Positions 36,601 through 48,407 are shown, counted from the stretch's first letter. The stretch is DNA of 64,000 nucleotides from Melitaea cinxia (GCF_905220565.1 NC_059404.1:4492472-4556471), one strand, 5' to 3'. The notes: generated from the letters alone by a model not told the origin. Program-made: numbers and translations.

Positions 36601-39430
36601 GCTTAAATTTTGGTTAGGTAAGTTTCTTCGAAATATTGGGAAATATAGTAACTGTAATAAGATACTCACTTGAAATTGTTTTGAAGCTTCAACTAAATAT
36701 GATCCTGGAGCAGTACTATTAATTCTGAATATTTTCTCCACTACATCTGGCACTTTTTGTATCAGTTCATGTGTCATTTCTGATATAATCCGAACGCAAT
36801 CTATCTCTGATATCAGATGGAATGGTCCATCATATGGATATGTTATTGTGGTACCATTAAAGCCATAGATACACATTGTATCATCCCAGTGCCCGATTAT
36901 TGCTTTTGATCCACACCTTTTAATGGAACATAGGATTAAAGATATGGTTAGTACATGACAATAAACATATATTTTATCAGTTTAGATTAAAAAATAATAT
37001 TAAACATGTAAAGCTCACCATAGTAACTCTTTAGGTTGTTTGATATATCCTGTATCAATTTCACAGTACTTCGTTTTAAAGTCTGATGATCCGAGCCATA
37101 ACATTCCAGAATCAGTGAATAGAGCAATATGAAGTCCATTTTGTGACGGTACTATTGTTAGTATTTGGGTATATGCACTTGTTATTTCAGGGCGCTGCAA
37201 ACATTATTAATAAATCTAGACAATCAATTGTGTCAAAATGATCTATTCTGTAAAAATACAAATCATTTGGTGCACTAATAAGAACAATTAAGCATACAAC
37301 AAACAAAACACTAAAAAAATCATTATTTATGTTAAAAATCTGTTAAATATTGGACTAGACTTACCATAAGAATGGGTCTTGATTCGCCAAGTTGACATCT
37401 ATAAATTTCTTTGTCTCTACAAACAAGGAATCCTATAACTGCTGAAGATCTCAAACCGGAACTAAGAACACACCAAGATGCTATTGGTTCATTGGCTCCT
37501 GGAAAATACGAATTTAAATGGTGTAATTATATATTAGTGGTGGTGGTAGAATAAAAAAAAAAAATAGTATATAAAATGTATTGTTTGTGATAATGGTTAG
37601 AAATATATTTATACCATTATCAGTAACTTTTTTATGCTGATAAATAACTCATTAATTTAATCACATGAATATTTTTGATATCACCAAGTTGAGAAAATGT
37701 TTTATTTTTAATGGTTTATATTTATCCTCATCATATTATATCGGGCAAAATTTATAGTTATTTTGCTTGAAATATTGGTCCATTTTATGATACAAAATCT
37801 AACTAATGAAGACCAGGATTAAAACAGGCTTTTATATCAAAATTTGCATAGAATTTACGTACGGTGTGGTTATTATTCTCGTGATAAAATATAATTCTTA
37901 CTTGGTACATCTGGCACAGTCCTTATTTTCGGTTCGGAGACATTGCTCACTAGGAACATACGGTTGGTTGTAGTCATGACGGCGAGACCAATTCCATAGG
38001 AGTTTGAAAATAACTGAGCTTTGCACACCTGAAAAAGTATCACTTTTTTTTTATAAATTCAGTTGCAAGTGTTTACATTTTATTAATCAATAACAATAGA
38101 TGAGCTATAAGTCCTATGATGAGATAGTAAGTCCTTGTAGTGTTCAGTAAATAAATCCTTTCTACTTTTTTTACATAATTTTTAAACATTTCTTGCAATT
38201 TTCAAAAATTTATTGACATATATATTTTAGTCAAAATCAGCTATGTGATTATTTTTCAGTGAAAGAGTTTTTGTTATGGTAATTTAATTTTAAATTAAAA
38301 CTTGTATATTGATGAGTTCTCTTAAAGTAAAATAAAATAATTAATTACCTTTGTATCTCTAACTTCTTGCCCCATACTAAATGTCTTCTGATAGGCACCA
38401 AACATATCATAAATAAGAACATCTCCACTTTCTTGCACGCACAGAAGTTGTTCACCATCAGACCACCCCATGTGGACAAGCACACCACTATTCCACTAAA
38501 ATTATAATAGCACATAGACTTATAATTTACAATTATATATTTTACTATTGACAATGTTAAAGTATAATGACTTAATTGGAATTTATCAATCATTTACTTT
38601 TTATGAAACATTATTTACAGACCTATCTATAAGTTATTTAATAAGAAAATCTATTTAAGTTTGCGTGTCTCAACATATTATATCACATGTTAACATACTT
38701 CCCAACAGATAAATGTATATTATGTATATAAATAAAAATTAATCGCTGATATATATAATGCAACTATTTTTTATTATTCACAAAATACTCAAACGGGATA
38801 CACACTACACTACAATATTAATACAATAATTTATGTTCTTTACTGTCAGAAAAGGTTTGTATAAAGGAAAATTTAAAAAATAACTATATTCACAAAAAAT
38901 TGTACATGTATAGCAGTACAAAGTTCGGTGGGTCAGCTATATTTATATATGTTGTGATTTAAATTACAAAAGATTTCTTTTTGGCAATTACCAAAATTAA
39001 CTTACCAAAATTTTAGATATAGTATTTCCCACACAGTTATAAATTGTAATGACTGGTTTAGCATTTGACATGATGCGAACAAATTGTTTCCTATCTCTTA
39101 CAACAGCTATCGGTCCACCGTAGGGTGCTCCGCTTACGATCATATTGCCTAAACCTTCATCCATTGACCAGATCATATTGTAGAGATCAAATTTCCTAAA
39201 ATATTTAGCATTGATTAAGAATTGTACTATATTAGACAAAATATTAATACAGTTTTGTAACTCATAACTTAGTTACAGCTCATGGCTTTAGTAGAGTTAT
39301 AGGGAAAGATAGATATGAATTAGTTGAAAATTCTACGGAGAAAGATGTAATTAATTATTGCGATTAACAATGAAACCAACCTGTAGTAGGAATCTAGTTG
39401 AAACCAATCTGCCGTCAATAAGGCCGACAT
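29328..39430 (-). CDS. VPS16, core subunit of HOPS and CORVET tethering complexes
   Basis: Fifteen coding exons, in order: 39430-39381, 39195-39006, 38495-38349, 38028-37902, 37498-37365, 37194-37019, 36916-36670, 36483-36227, 35182-35044, 34761-34627, 34362-34201, 33868-33649, 32723-32546, 30003-29803 and 29472-29328. They total 2508 nt and 835 residues (human about 839), in frame throughout. VPS16 binds VPS33A and supports fusion at late endosomes and lysosomes. The N-terminal propeller shows SMDEGLGNMIVSGAPYGGPI, HMGWSDGEQLLCVQESGDVL and FTDSGMLWLGSSDFKTKYCE. The C-terminal solenoid shows LRVLNAVRDPRVAIPLTSLQ, ASGDTDLVYIVLLHLKEKMG, GLSLHDTVKKLL and FSKSKKSPVGYEPFVDACLK. Exon 8/9 joining (CTGCA|GTATCC to AAAAG|AGTTC) is the least certain but restores family spacing. 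Exons 8 and 12 are much more GC-rich than the rest. Intron 13 holds a LINE, intron 8 a tandem repeat of the exon 8 end, and intron 12 a large microsatellite. Confidence 0.96.
30115..32185 (-). pseudogene. 5'-truncated LINE with reverse transcriptase, in VPS16 intron 13
   Basis: Minus-strand pieces in order: a basic leader (DEIKEARTKY and nearby), ISMDEIVKALKSMKLGKAAG with YDRITVEILKAG, NYRGVSLLSVVGKLYAKVLI, FVDLEKAYDRV (first palm Asp), GVRQGCVASPWLFNLFTDN, CLLYADDQVLLA (YADD catalytic box), GMLRWFGHVERM and, at the end, KGQVKSTLNRRACMKGIMKV with SKWKSVVSAYP. At least three frame breaks and stops separate them. There is no endonuclease domain, so it is truncated at about 32185. It ends in a (TACA)n tail at about 30112-30133, typical of such LINEs. 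It has the same orientation as VPS16. Clade left open (RTE-like by its tail motifs). Confidence 0.85.
32891..33195 (+). mobile_element. SINE-like element (GGGCACAGCAGG family), VPS16 intron 12
   Basis: Runs from AACTGAGTTAGGGCACGCTA to CTTGTTTACCGACCTAGTTA with an A tail; antisense to VPS16. Confidence 0.75.
33405..33640. repeat. (CA)n / (CGCA)n microsatellite, about 230 bp
   Basis: Long GCAC/ACGC tetranucleotide array with a short (CA)n start. It begins within about 10 nt of the exon 12 donor of VPS16. The Cys/Val/Arg/Ala-repeat reading frames across it are artefacts. Confidence 0.97.
33970..34195. mobile_element. AACCGACTTC-family element, partial, VPS16 intron 11
   Basis: AACCGACTTCAATTACATCA onward matches the left half of the element at 5650. 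It makes up most of the intron and stops within about 10 nt of the exon 11 donor. Confidence 0.75.
35515..36320. repeat. 137-bp tandem repeat of the VPS16 exon 8 end
   Basis: Six copies of a unit made of the last part of exon 8, its donor site and about 50 nt of intron. GGATACTGCAGGG recurs at 35537, 35673, 35810, 35947, 36084 and 36221, spaced 136-137. Only the copy at 36221 joins the rest of the exon; the other five lie in intron 8. Copies are almost identical; the second has GGATGCTGCAGGG. Confidence 0.95.
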
Positions 39431-39949
39431 TTTCGTAGTTGTGTTATATATTAATTACAATTTATAATACTATCGTTTTCGATTTTATTATTTTATGTTT
39501 CCAGGTAAACCTTATCACTGTTTTACTTATATTACCATATCGTCAGATAGACATGAAAGCTATTATAATGTAAGCTTTTTTATTAGTTGATTATCAACCA
39601 TAACTTTAAGAATAATGAAAAACATACAATATATTTTACTTTTGATAACTTAGGTAATTAGAATCATAAAAGTATAAAACATGAAAATACCGTTTCATGT
39701 TTTGGTATTGTAATTGTTGACAATTTCATTTATGCTCATTAATCGGATTCGACTACAGACTATGAATATGAGGCTATGACAGTGTTGCCCCAGTGTAGTG
39801 TGCCCCAATCAAAAACCCCTAAAATCTCCACAATTACTAAGGATTCCCCCTAAAATTTTTTTGTTCCTTATAAAATAAATAAATAAATATTTTTAAATAA
39901 ATAATACACTAAAAATCATTAATAAACAGTATAATATCAATAATAGTAT

Positions 39950-40517
39950 ATATTTGACAATTCTGTTTTTTCACGAACTTTAGATATTTCAACGAAAGAC
40001 TTGCTGATAAACGTACGAATTGAACTCGCACGCAGGTTCGCACGTGGTACTGCGGGTGTCAAAATTACCCTATTCCGGGCTTTTTGTCAGTCCTTTTACT
40101 CGGGTGGTCTGTGGGTGAGCTACGCGCGTCGAGCCTACAGCGCACTACGTGTTCAGTATAATAATGCCTTCAGAGTGCTGTTGCGGCTACCGCGGTTTTG
40201 CAGCGCTTCAGGAATGTTCGCGGATGCACGGGTCGATGGATTTCATGCGATTATGCGTAAAAAAGCATCGTCTCTGCTGCGGCGCATGAGGGCCAGCAAC
40301 AACAGCATTCTGAGGACAATCATGGCTCGCCCTGATTGTTCTATTCAAAAATACTGGATAGAAACAATGACAGGCCAACTAAAATGATTATTTTATTTTA
40401 TTTTATTATCATCCTACTAACACTAACTAACATAGATTATAAGTAAATATTGTAACTAACACACTAATAAACTATGGATGTAAACGTCTGAAATAAACGC
40501 TTATTATTATTATTATT
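39950..40517 (+). pseudogene. LINE reverse-transcriptase C-terminal fragment
   Basis: An open stretch of 128 codons with IELARRFARGTAGVKITLFR, AFCQSFYSGGLWVSYARRAY and NNAFRVLLRLPRFCSASGMF, which is the C-terminal thumb/connection region of a LINE polyprotein. It is followed by AATAAA and a (TTA)n tail at 40501-40518. No catalytic YADD is left, as the element is 5'-truncated near 39950. It is separate from the following LINE, which starts afresh in the fingers domain. Confidence 0.8.
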
Positions 40518-40543
40518 ATACCCTTTTTAATGTTAAGTTTTAC

Positions 40544-40619
40544 CTGTAAATAGAATTATAGCGATACCGATAACGCCACTAAATAACAATATTTTACCGA
40601 TACCTCTTCGACGTTCCAT
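40544..40619 (-). other. Possible orphan first exon (signal anchor)
   Basis: ATG at 40619 opens MERRRGIGKILLFSG and VIGIAIILFTG, that is a basic start plus one hydrophobic helix. It ends at a good donor ACAG|GTAAAA. The piece lies in non-repeat DNA between two LINEs. It has the look of a type II membrane or signal-anchor first exon, but I find no second exon leftwards before VPS16. May be chance or a gene broken by the LINE insertions. Confidence 0.2.
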
Positions 40620-40654
40620 GCAAACATTGTCGTTAAGTCCATTCGTTGTATATA

Positions 40655-42235
40655 TTATTGGAGTTAAAATTCTTGAAAAAATTGTTAACAAGAGACTAGT
40701 CAACTTTCTGGAATCTAACAATCTATTGTCAGATATGCAATTTGGTTTTAGGAGGAAAAAATGTACTAAAGGTGCTATTGAATTACTTACTGATTCCATC
40801 TCATCTCATCTTGACAGCGGACTTAGCTGTATGGTAGTCTTTCTCGATCTTGCAAAAGCGTTCGACACTGTTTCCATACCGATCCTCCTGCGAAAACTTG
40901 AAAATATAGGGACACGAGGTGTCACCTTGGATTGGTTGAGAAGCTATCTCTCACGACGGCAACAAGTAGTTCAAATACAGGGTCTTTTTTGGGAGTAAGG
41001 AGCTTCCAGTAAATTTCGGAGTACCTCAGGGCAGTATATTGGGGCCCACTCTTTTCCTTATATATATGAACGACATACAACACCTATGCATTCCATCAAC
41101 AGAACTTCTTTGTTATGCCGACGACACCGTTGTCTTTTTTTACGCCCAGAATTGGGAAAGTGTCACAAGCTGCGCTGAAAGAGGAATGATTAAAATAAGA
41201 AACTGGCTGGAAAGAAACCTGCTCACACTAAATGCTGACAAAATCAACTACACCTGCTTCTGTAAAACAGCTGCTTCTGAATCTAAGAACCTTATCCTCG
41301 TTTATTTGCACTCTCATACACCATATAATTTACTATGTAACTGTGTAGTTCTTAATCGCACTGAAAGTGTTAAATATCTCGGAGTGATCTTGGATGAACG
41401 CTTCACATTTCGTCCTCACACAAACCTCACCGCAGATAGAGTGAGGAAACTGATTGGCATTATGCGACTACTGAGAAACTCTGCTAGTTGGAAGACTTTA
41501 AGAACGGTTTATTTTGCCTTATGCCAATCATTTATAAGATATTGTATTGTATTGTTGTGTGGGGCGCAGCGGCCCCGACATCATTAATCGTACTGGAAAG
41601 AGCTCAGCGAGCATTACTAAAAGTGATATTAATGAAATCCTATCGTTACTCTACCAACGATCTGTACATAGAGGCAAGAGTTCTGCGAGTAAGGCAATTA
41701 TTTATTCTCCATGTCTGTCTAAGCTCACTTAAAACAATCAGAAACTCTCTACTGTATGGTGATAGTAAGTCTAAACGCTCCCATAAGATACCTCTACCAT
41801 ACATTAAAACTTCATTCGCCAAAAGATTCCCCTCTTATAATCATCCATTCATATACAATAACGTATCATCCAAATGCTCTCTCAGGGACTGCACCATGTT
41901 CAGAGCTAAAACCAAATTGACTAATTTTCTATTAGGCCTGGATTACACCGAGACTGAATGTTTAACGTCTGGGATTATACCATAGTGCTGGGACGGATAT
42001 TATTGCTATGTTCTGATATATTTTAGTTACCTTTAAGATATTTATATTCCTTTCTTTTACTTGTACTTTTATGTATGTTTAATCCACTTACTTAACAAAA
42101 TTTATCCTGCATGCGTCTACTTCCGTGGTAACCTGTAGCTATTATTGCGGCCCAAGATACGAGCGTAGCTTAGTTTGGGTCTCACTAGCAAATATTCTAT
42201 GCAAATGTAGTTTACTTGAATAAATAAATAAAATA
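40655..42235 (+). pseudogene. 5'-truncated LINE reverse transcriptase (YADD), frameshifted
   Basis: The frame begins mid-fingers with KILEKIVNKRLVNFLESNNL. It then gives DMQFGFRRKKCTKGAIELLT, VVFLDLAKAFDTV (first palm Asp), VPQGSILGPTLFLIYMNDI, LLCYADDTVVFF (catalytic YADD), SVKYLGVILDERFTFRPH, and after a frame change near 41560 YCIVVWGAAAPTSLIVLERA, to a stop at 41983. Frame breaks near 40990 and 41560 disable it. The 3' UTR ends in AATAAATAAATAAAATAAA at about 42232. Endonuclease and ORF1 are missing. The motifs fit the jockey/CR1 group of LINEs; exact clade not assigned. Confidence 0.85.
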
Positions 42236-42464
42236 AAAGTGGAAATAAGGTGCCAATCAAAATACCGATTGTAAATTCATGCGACGTTTCAATCTTATAT
42301 TAGATCTTCTTTTGGCATCTTTACATGTAGTGTTTAATTGACATATTTACGCTACAATAGATTTGAATGAATGCATGAATGAATTTACAATTGGTATTTT
42401 GATTAGCACCTTATGCCCACTTCCCTGATAACTCCAATAATATATTAAATTATATTATTTTAGG

Positions 42465-42826
42465 GTTAAGTGATCGAATGGCAACGCGCAGGAGCATCGG
42501 TCACAGAACTGGTTTGTGGCTGTTGCACTGGTGGTTCGATACTCGTACATGACAAACATTTGTATTGGCCATACCGATGTTTGCCGTGGTATGGGTGGTT
42601 GTGCAGTTCTTGTGGGTCTCCCCACCGTGAGTCAGAGAGCACGTTAAGCCGTTGGTCCCAGTTGTTAGCATGTACACTTGATGGCGATCGTTACTCATAA
42701 TAGTGAACATATCCGCCAACCAGCATTGGAGCAGCGTGGTGGATTAAGCTCTGATCCTTCTCCTACATGGAGAAATAGTCCTATGCCTAGCGGTGTGATA
42801 TTACAGGCTGAAGCGATGCGATCAAA
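42465..42826 (+). mobile_element. tRNA-derived SINE, near full length
   Basis: The head has a B box-like GGTTCGATACTC. The body has TTTGTATTGGCCATACCGAT and TGTGGGTCTCCCCACCGTGA, and the tail GGAGCAGCGTGGTGGATTAA to TACAGGCTGAAGCGATGCG. A 76-codon open frame across it is spurious. Confidence 0.8.
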
Positions 42827-43056
42827 TAAACAATAGGTATAAAATATAGGTAAAAAAGTAGGTACCTACTAACTTCAATGTACTTAAACCGTTTACCTAT
42901 CCTTACTTCGAACATCGATATTATAGGTAGCTTACTAGCTTAATGGTGAGTGCATGAAAGCACTGTTTGTGAGTGACTCTGGTTCAATAGTCATTTTATA
43001 ATTTAATTTTTTTCACTCTTGAAACGCATAAAATCCAATACTATTAAACGATTTTT

Positions 43057-43188
43057 GAATATCATATCAAAAATTGACCGCTCCAGCGGGATTCGAACCC
43101 GCGTCTCCGACTGACCGTGTCGGGGCTCTAGCCAATTAAGCTATGGAACGATGTACCCGCCAGAGCGAAATTCTTGATATGATGATTT
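43057..43188 (-). repeat. tRNA-like element with terminal inverted repeats, copy 1
   Basis: On minus, 43150-43079 folds as a 72-nt tRNA cloverleaf. Acceptor stem CGTTCCA pairs TGGAGCG, A box TAGCTTAATTGG, anticodon stem CCGAC/GTCGG, T arm GCGGGTTCGAATCCCGC. The anticodon loop ACGGTCA has C, not T, at position 33, so it is unlikely to be a working tRNA gene. Flanks ATCATATCAA and TTGATATGAT are inverted repeats. Confidence 0.75.
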
Positions 43189-43365
43189 CTATTTTCGGTT
43201 TAAGCGAACCGTGGCGCCGTCTATAGTGAGTTCTTTACAGAGACCCGTAACTATTCAAAGTTTCATATTACAATGAAAATCTTTGACAGGAGACGACACC
43301 ATGCTATTTTTAATATGTACGATTTTATTTTTGTGTACCCACACATTAGGAATTCTAAACATTTT

Positions 43366-43497
43366 TGAATATCATATCAAAAATTGACCGCTCCAACGGG
43401 ATTCGAACCCGCGTCTCCGACTGACCGTGTCGGCGCTCTAGCCAATTAACCTATGGAACGATGTACCCGCCAGAGCGAAATTCTTGATATGATGATT
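43366..43497 (-). repeat. tRNA-like element with terminal inverted repeats, copy 2
   Basis: Second copy 310 bp further on, tRNA part 43460-43389, with a few changes (CTCCAACGGG weakens the T stem). Same flanking inverted repeats. Copies and spacer form a tandem duplication. Confidence 0.75.
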
Positions 43498-43504
43498 ACT
43501 ATTT

Positions 43505-44000
43505 CGACTATTAAACGAGCAATTCTTGTATACATATAAAATCTGAATCTCGGAAACGGTTCCAACGATTTTCATGAAATTTAGTATATAGGGGATTTCG
43601 GGGGAGATAAATAAATCTAGCTAGAGTTCATTTTTAGAAAATGTCGTTTTATCCCTGTTTTTAGGCAATGGAAAAATGGCTACAATATCGTTAGAATACA
43701 AAGGTAAATTTCGCAAATGTCATAAAGTTGTAATAGTCAGGTGAGAAATCGACCGGTCGCGATCGACCGAAAATACCACGGCTCAAATCCTCAAATTCCC
43801 AGATCGATTATAATTTTTTCTTTTTTTTTCTAATTGCACTCGTTATTTTTTAATTAAATAGCTAGTTCATAGTTTTATTATTATGTCGGTAAAAATATTA
43901 TTCATATTTTATTATTCTGTAATTCGTATTTAAATATGATTTCCAAAAAAAACACGATTTACTAAAAATACCGAGCTAAGCTCGGTCACCCAGGTACTAA
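43505..44000 (+). mobile_element. Non-autonomous Helitron
   Basis: The 3' end is diagnostic: hairpin ACCGAGC-TAA-GCTCGGT at 43970-43986, ten bases, then CTAA at 43997-44000 followed by a host T. The 5' region has TATTAAACGAGCAATTCTTG and the body CGGAAACGGTTCCAACG, familiar in lepidopteran Helitrons. The 5' border is approximate. No Rep/helicase gene. Confidence 0.8.
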
Positions 44001-44519
44001 TATTTAAATATGTATTTTGTATTTTAATAGTAAGTCTTGTAGACTTAAAAATATATGAGCCTACTTTTAATAAAATTTTCCAATACCTTTTTTTAATAAA
44101 TTATAAACAGTATCGTAACACATTATGAACAAGTATACCCACAACGTCTGTCTGTCCGCGATAAACTTGAACACTGCAGAACGGACTGTTATGTGTTATT
44201 TTTAATGTAATGCTTGTGCTATAGGTAACTGCCGGCTGATATAGATATATAATTTTTTATAAATACATATAAATAATACTTAGAAATAAATAAATAAATT
44301 TATAATTAATGGCGTTAACGACACCATGCATGATCTATTGACCATTGTCATACTTATTAGAGATGAGCTACAACTAATAATAAAAGCTGTTCATATAGAA
44401 TTATGGACCACTGTAGACCAGTATATGGCAACAAGCAGTAGCCGCTTTAAGAATTACTGTATCTTCTTCGGAATCAGAATCCATTTTTTTTCTCAACCAA
44501 AATAGGTAGTACCTACACG

Positions 44520-44680
44520 TCCTTAAAAAATCCCAGTCAGTCGAAAACTGAAGAGCCGGAGTGACGCCAGTCAGTGGGGAAATATTTCAACTGACGCGAA
44601 AAACTGATCAGTTTAACTGACGCCAAAAACTAATCAGTTAAACTGACGCGAAAAACTGATCGTCAATGGCCAACTTTAGC
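44520..44680. repeat. Short repeats of AACTGATCAGTT / AACTGACGC
   Basis: Three or four degenerate units of about 32 bp, with AACTGACGCGAAAAACTGAT twice and the palindrome AACTGATCAGTT. Origin unknown. Confidence 0.7.
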
Positions 44681-45550
44681 GCCATTTTCATGGTCTTGGA
44701 CCGAAAGATCGTTAAGTGAAAATAATTAGCTCTTAAATAATGTTTTAATCACTGCTTAGCGAATTTCACTTTCTAGCAATGAAAAACTTTAAAGGAAATG
44801 GACCCTTGCAGTACCGCTTTCATAGTAAAAACGTCGGCCCTCGTTCATGTTGACGATGTCTTTAAAAGGTGAAGCCAGTTCTTAAAACTGGAATGTGAAA
44901 TTCAATGATGTTACTAGTAATTTGTATCACTAAAGCAGCTTTTCCCGATAGCTTTGTTTAATGTATCCGTTGCTTATTTATGTGATATTGATTAGTACAC
45001 TTTACTACTGATATGACTGTATTAGGGGGTCAAAACGACGTAACTAATAATAATACTGTCTGATAGCACCTAAAATACTGTCGCGATTTAAACGTTTTGG
45101 TATCAATTAAAAATAAAGAGTTAAACCTATTAATGTGTCATTTTTTATAATTTATCTAGTGTCAAAGATGATTTTGGACTCTGAACTCATGTTTTGTTAA
45201 TAGAATCGAAAAGTAATGAATGAAATTGTAAAAAACTTCATTATTTTCAAAAAATTCTGAATATATTATAAGCTGCCAATGCCATGCTGCTGGTGCCAAT
45301 GAAACAAGTTATTTGCCTAGGCGTTTCGGTCTGGTCTTTTTCTTTATAAATTAGTGTGTATCAAAAATTCATAACACAAAAATATTACTTCAAGGAAAAT
45401 TACTTAGTATTTACTTTTGAATATTTTTCTATAAAATTAAAAACATTTTAGCAGACTTTATTACTCACTTATAACATCTTAAACATTTTCAATTTCTCAT
45501 TTTAAAATATGGTAAAAATACAATTTTATTTTTATTTTGTTTTTAATTTA
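44681..45550. other. AT-rich spacer
   Basis: No gene, tRNA or clear repeat recognised. Confidence 0.5.
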
Positions 45551-46323
45551 TTAGGTTGGAAAGAAGTTTTTTCGTATTTTGTATAGAAATTTAAGGTATA
45601 ATTTTACGAAATTTATTGACATTAATTTTAATGTATATGTACTATTTTGTTCGATAGCTTGCCACCATCTCGTAGATAGTGACAGGATTCCGTTACTATA
45701 CGAATTTTGACTTCTCATTAAAAACCACGACAAGTAGTTTTGATAGTCCTAATATAGATAGGGGCTAAAGACGTATGTGACGTAACTCTGGCTTCTTAAC
45801 TCTCATCAGATGTTGACAGTACAAATTCGCATCGATAGTTTTTCCCGGCGGTAAAGGTTCATAATGAATGATGCCCTTGAAACCATACTCATCACTTAAT
45901 TGCGTGTCAACCCAGGTTTTGCAATAGCCTACACAGCTTGACCAATTTTTACCTGTATATTTTTTTAATGATTTTTTTCGTACATTCTCATTAAAGGTAA
46001 TCAATTTTCGTCACCAGTGATCAATCTCTTTAAAAATGGTACAATATCATTACGTCTTTAGGGAGAATCGCAAATACACATTCCAGTAGGTTTATTTCAG
46101 TGAGTTCATGTGGCACCTATATATCGAGCTTTTTTATATTAAATTAAAAAAAAAAGTTAAAAACAAATGAAAAGTGGCGGGAAACTGTTTTTACTTTTTA
46201 TTTTCATTTTTAAAATGTCACCTTTTTATGGTATCAAAACCAGCCAGCTACAAAGAAAACAACAATAAAGATTTTATAGTAACTTTTTACTGGAAAATAC
46301 GAAAAGATTTTTTCCTCAACTTA
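45551..46323 (-). mobile_element. Internally deleted mariner transposon
   Basis: The left end TTAGGTTGGAAAGAAG and the right end (inward TAAGTTGAGGAAAAAATC) share the GAAAA...TTTTCGTATTTT inverted-repeat core. A minus-strand transposase remnant has YGFKGIIHYEPLPPGKTIDA with NLYCQHLMRVKK, then LSTRWWQAIEQNSTY near its end, as in mariner family transposases. Frameshifts and an internal deletion (773 bp against about 1.3 kb for intact elements) leave it dead. The first two catalytic aspartates are not intact. Confidence 0.75.
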
Positions 46324-46414
46324 TTATATTCCGCTAATGAATTAAGTGCGCCAAATACTAATGTTTATGATCCTTGATATAAAATAAAAATGCTTCATAC
46401 TCAACGGCTCCAGT

Positions 46415-46580
46415 AGGATTTTTTCCTTTGTCGGGGGTCCGGAAACAGAATACACTAGCACAAACACCTAAACAATGACAGTATCTATATGGCCAATACA
46501 AATGTCTGTGGTGAGCGGGGATCGAACCCGCGACCGCCAGCGTAACGGCCAGTGATGTGACCGATACGCTAACTAATATG
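46415..46580 (-). mobile_element. tRNA-derived SINE, partial
   Basis: On minus: GTTAGCGTATCGGTCAC (A box-like), GCGGGTTCGATCCCCGC (intact B box and T arm), TTGTATTGGCCATATAGAT, TTTCCGGACCCCCGAC. Confidence 0.75.
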
Positions 46581-46870
46581 ATTTATAAACTTAGTAATGT
46601 TCGAATTAGAACGTAGTAAACTTATTAAGCTAGATGGTTTATACGTTATATTTGATAGTTGAAATTAATAGCTGTGATAAATACGTTGAGTAATTAATAG
46701 TCATTATCATTTCACCAGCTCAAGTTACTAATTGTTTTCTCGTAAATTTGGGCGTAAATGTGTAATATATTACGATAAATTTTCGATAATGAATATTAAT
46801 TAAATGTGGTATAACTCTAGTACTTTACTGTTCACAAAATCGGTTTATAGTGAATCATTACTGTAAATCT

Positions 46871-46873
<3 letters not shown>

Positions 46874-46911
<38 letters not shown>
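46874..46911. repeat. (AT)n microsatellite
   Basis: About 19 AT units within AT-rich, gene-free DNA (46580-47530). Confidence 0.95.
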
Positions 46912-46912
<1 letters not shown>

Positions 46913-47534
46913 CATGAAGATATAAAACATAAACACAATTATGCAGTAAATATAAAATAAACACCGCTTACTTATTTCTTTAATTTCATTGTATTCACAT
47001 TCTATGTTCTTATTTACTTAAACATTGAAGACAAGCGAATAACACAAAAAGTACAGGTAACTGATTATATTAAAAATTGTAGAGCATTGAGAGTCAGAGA
47101 AAACTTGTATGTCACTGTAAACAAGTAGGTACATATTTTTAAACTGATTCAATAAGCTAGTTTTTACATCCAGTAAATTATTGGGTTTTTGGTACGGGTG
47201 AAGATTAAATGACGAAAAAATACAGTTTAACAAAATTAAGATACCTCAAAAATATTTTCTGTTAAAGGTGGGAGATGGCAAAATAATGTTCGCTGAAAGA
47301 CGCCACATTCCTCTCAAAGACTATCTATTATATGTTTGTATCTATTGCACCTATGTACCTTTTTTGTGTTATAAGTAGATTTTCTCTATATGCGAACTGA
47401 AGGTAAATATTTTATCGAATATATCTTATAGAAAATGCGCTCTTTCCTTCTATTGTATATTTTTTATGTGAATTTGAGGTGTATGTATTGCACAATATCT
47501 TTACTGCCTTTTTTTTCTCTGACACTACTGCGCC

Positions 47535-47690
47535 CCGCGGCAACACCATTTCTCACCACCGTGAGTGGGCTGGTAGAGATTTCTTTTAGAGATAAGCTCG
47601 CCCTTGCCAACTTCTTTTGTAATAAAAATTGTAATTTTAAATGTAATTATGTATATGTTTTAAAGTGCAATAAAGAGTATAGTGATATGG
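47535..47690 (+). mobile_element. LINE 3'-end fragment
   Basis: GGGCTGGTAGAGATTTCTTT, GAGATAAGCTCGCCCTTGCC and AAGTGCAATAAAGAGT form a LINE 3' UTR with poly(A) signal. The surrounding 47690-48400 shows no gene. Confidence 0.65.
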
Positions 47691-48407
47691 AATAGTTATA
47701 AATGTTAAAGTGTGATAACAACTTTCAGAATTTATAAATCCCGATTTTTTTATTATTTATGACGTTTAAGAATGACGTAAAATATGCAATGCAGTCGATT
47801 GTCAGCGATCCCATTTTAGGCAAGTAAAATAGTTGTAGCGATTTTCCTTGCAAAAATATTAGGTACTAATTCGAAAGAATTTATATGAAGATAGCTGGAA
47901 TTATCATAGAATTAATGCAAATCAAAAGAAATCTAAATAAAAATTAAAAAGTTTTTTAGTTTTTATTTAGACAATCTGTAGCTTGTAATATTTTTTCAAG
48001 CATTTTAATATAAATTCTTTTTACATCTCTCATGTTCGGTAAGTAGGTTCTTATTACCTCAAAATGGGGCTTGTAGGTGACTAATTAGCGCTCTAGGGTA
48101 ATAATGTAGCTAGAAAAGCCCTAGGGCGGTAAGAGATTCAAAAAAACACTTCTTTCTTTCAAAAAGTTAGCGTACATCTAACCATCATAATGGCAACAGA
48201 CATCATGAATTCAGCCCAATGACCAAAGAGGTCGCTTTGCTATTCAGCCTTGTCTTCATGTGAGTATAATAGTCATCAATTTTAAATATCGAACGGCGAA
48301 GCTCAATTTCGATCTTATTAAAAAAATTTAATGATAAAATGTTTTATTCTTGTAATGCCGGTTTTTTTTACTTACCTCACAATCGAGATGTAAAGAAGAA
48401 TAGTTAG

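Noticed and set aside
42470..42700. 76-codon plus-strand frame
   Set aside because: Lies wholly within a tRNA-derived SINE.
43079..43460. Two genuine tRNA genes
   Set aside because: Anticodon loop lacks the universal T33, copies are bounded by inverted repeats and one has a weakened T stem; more likely repeat elements.
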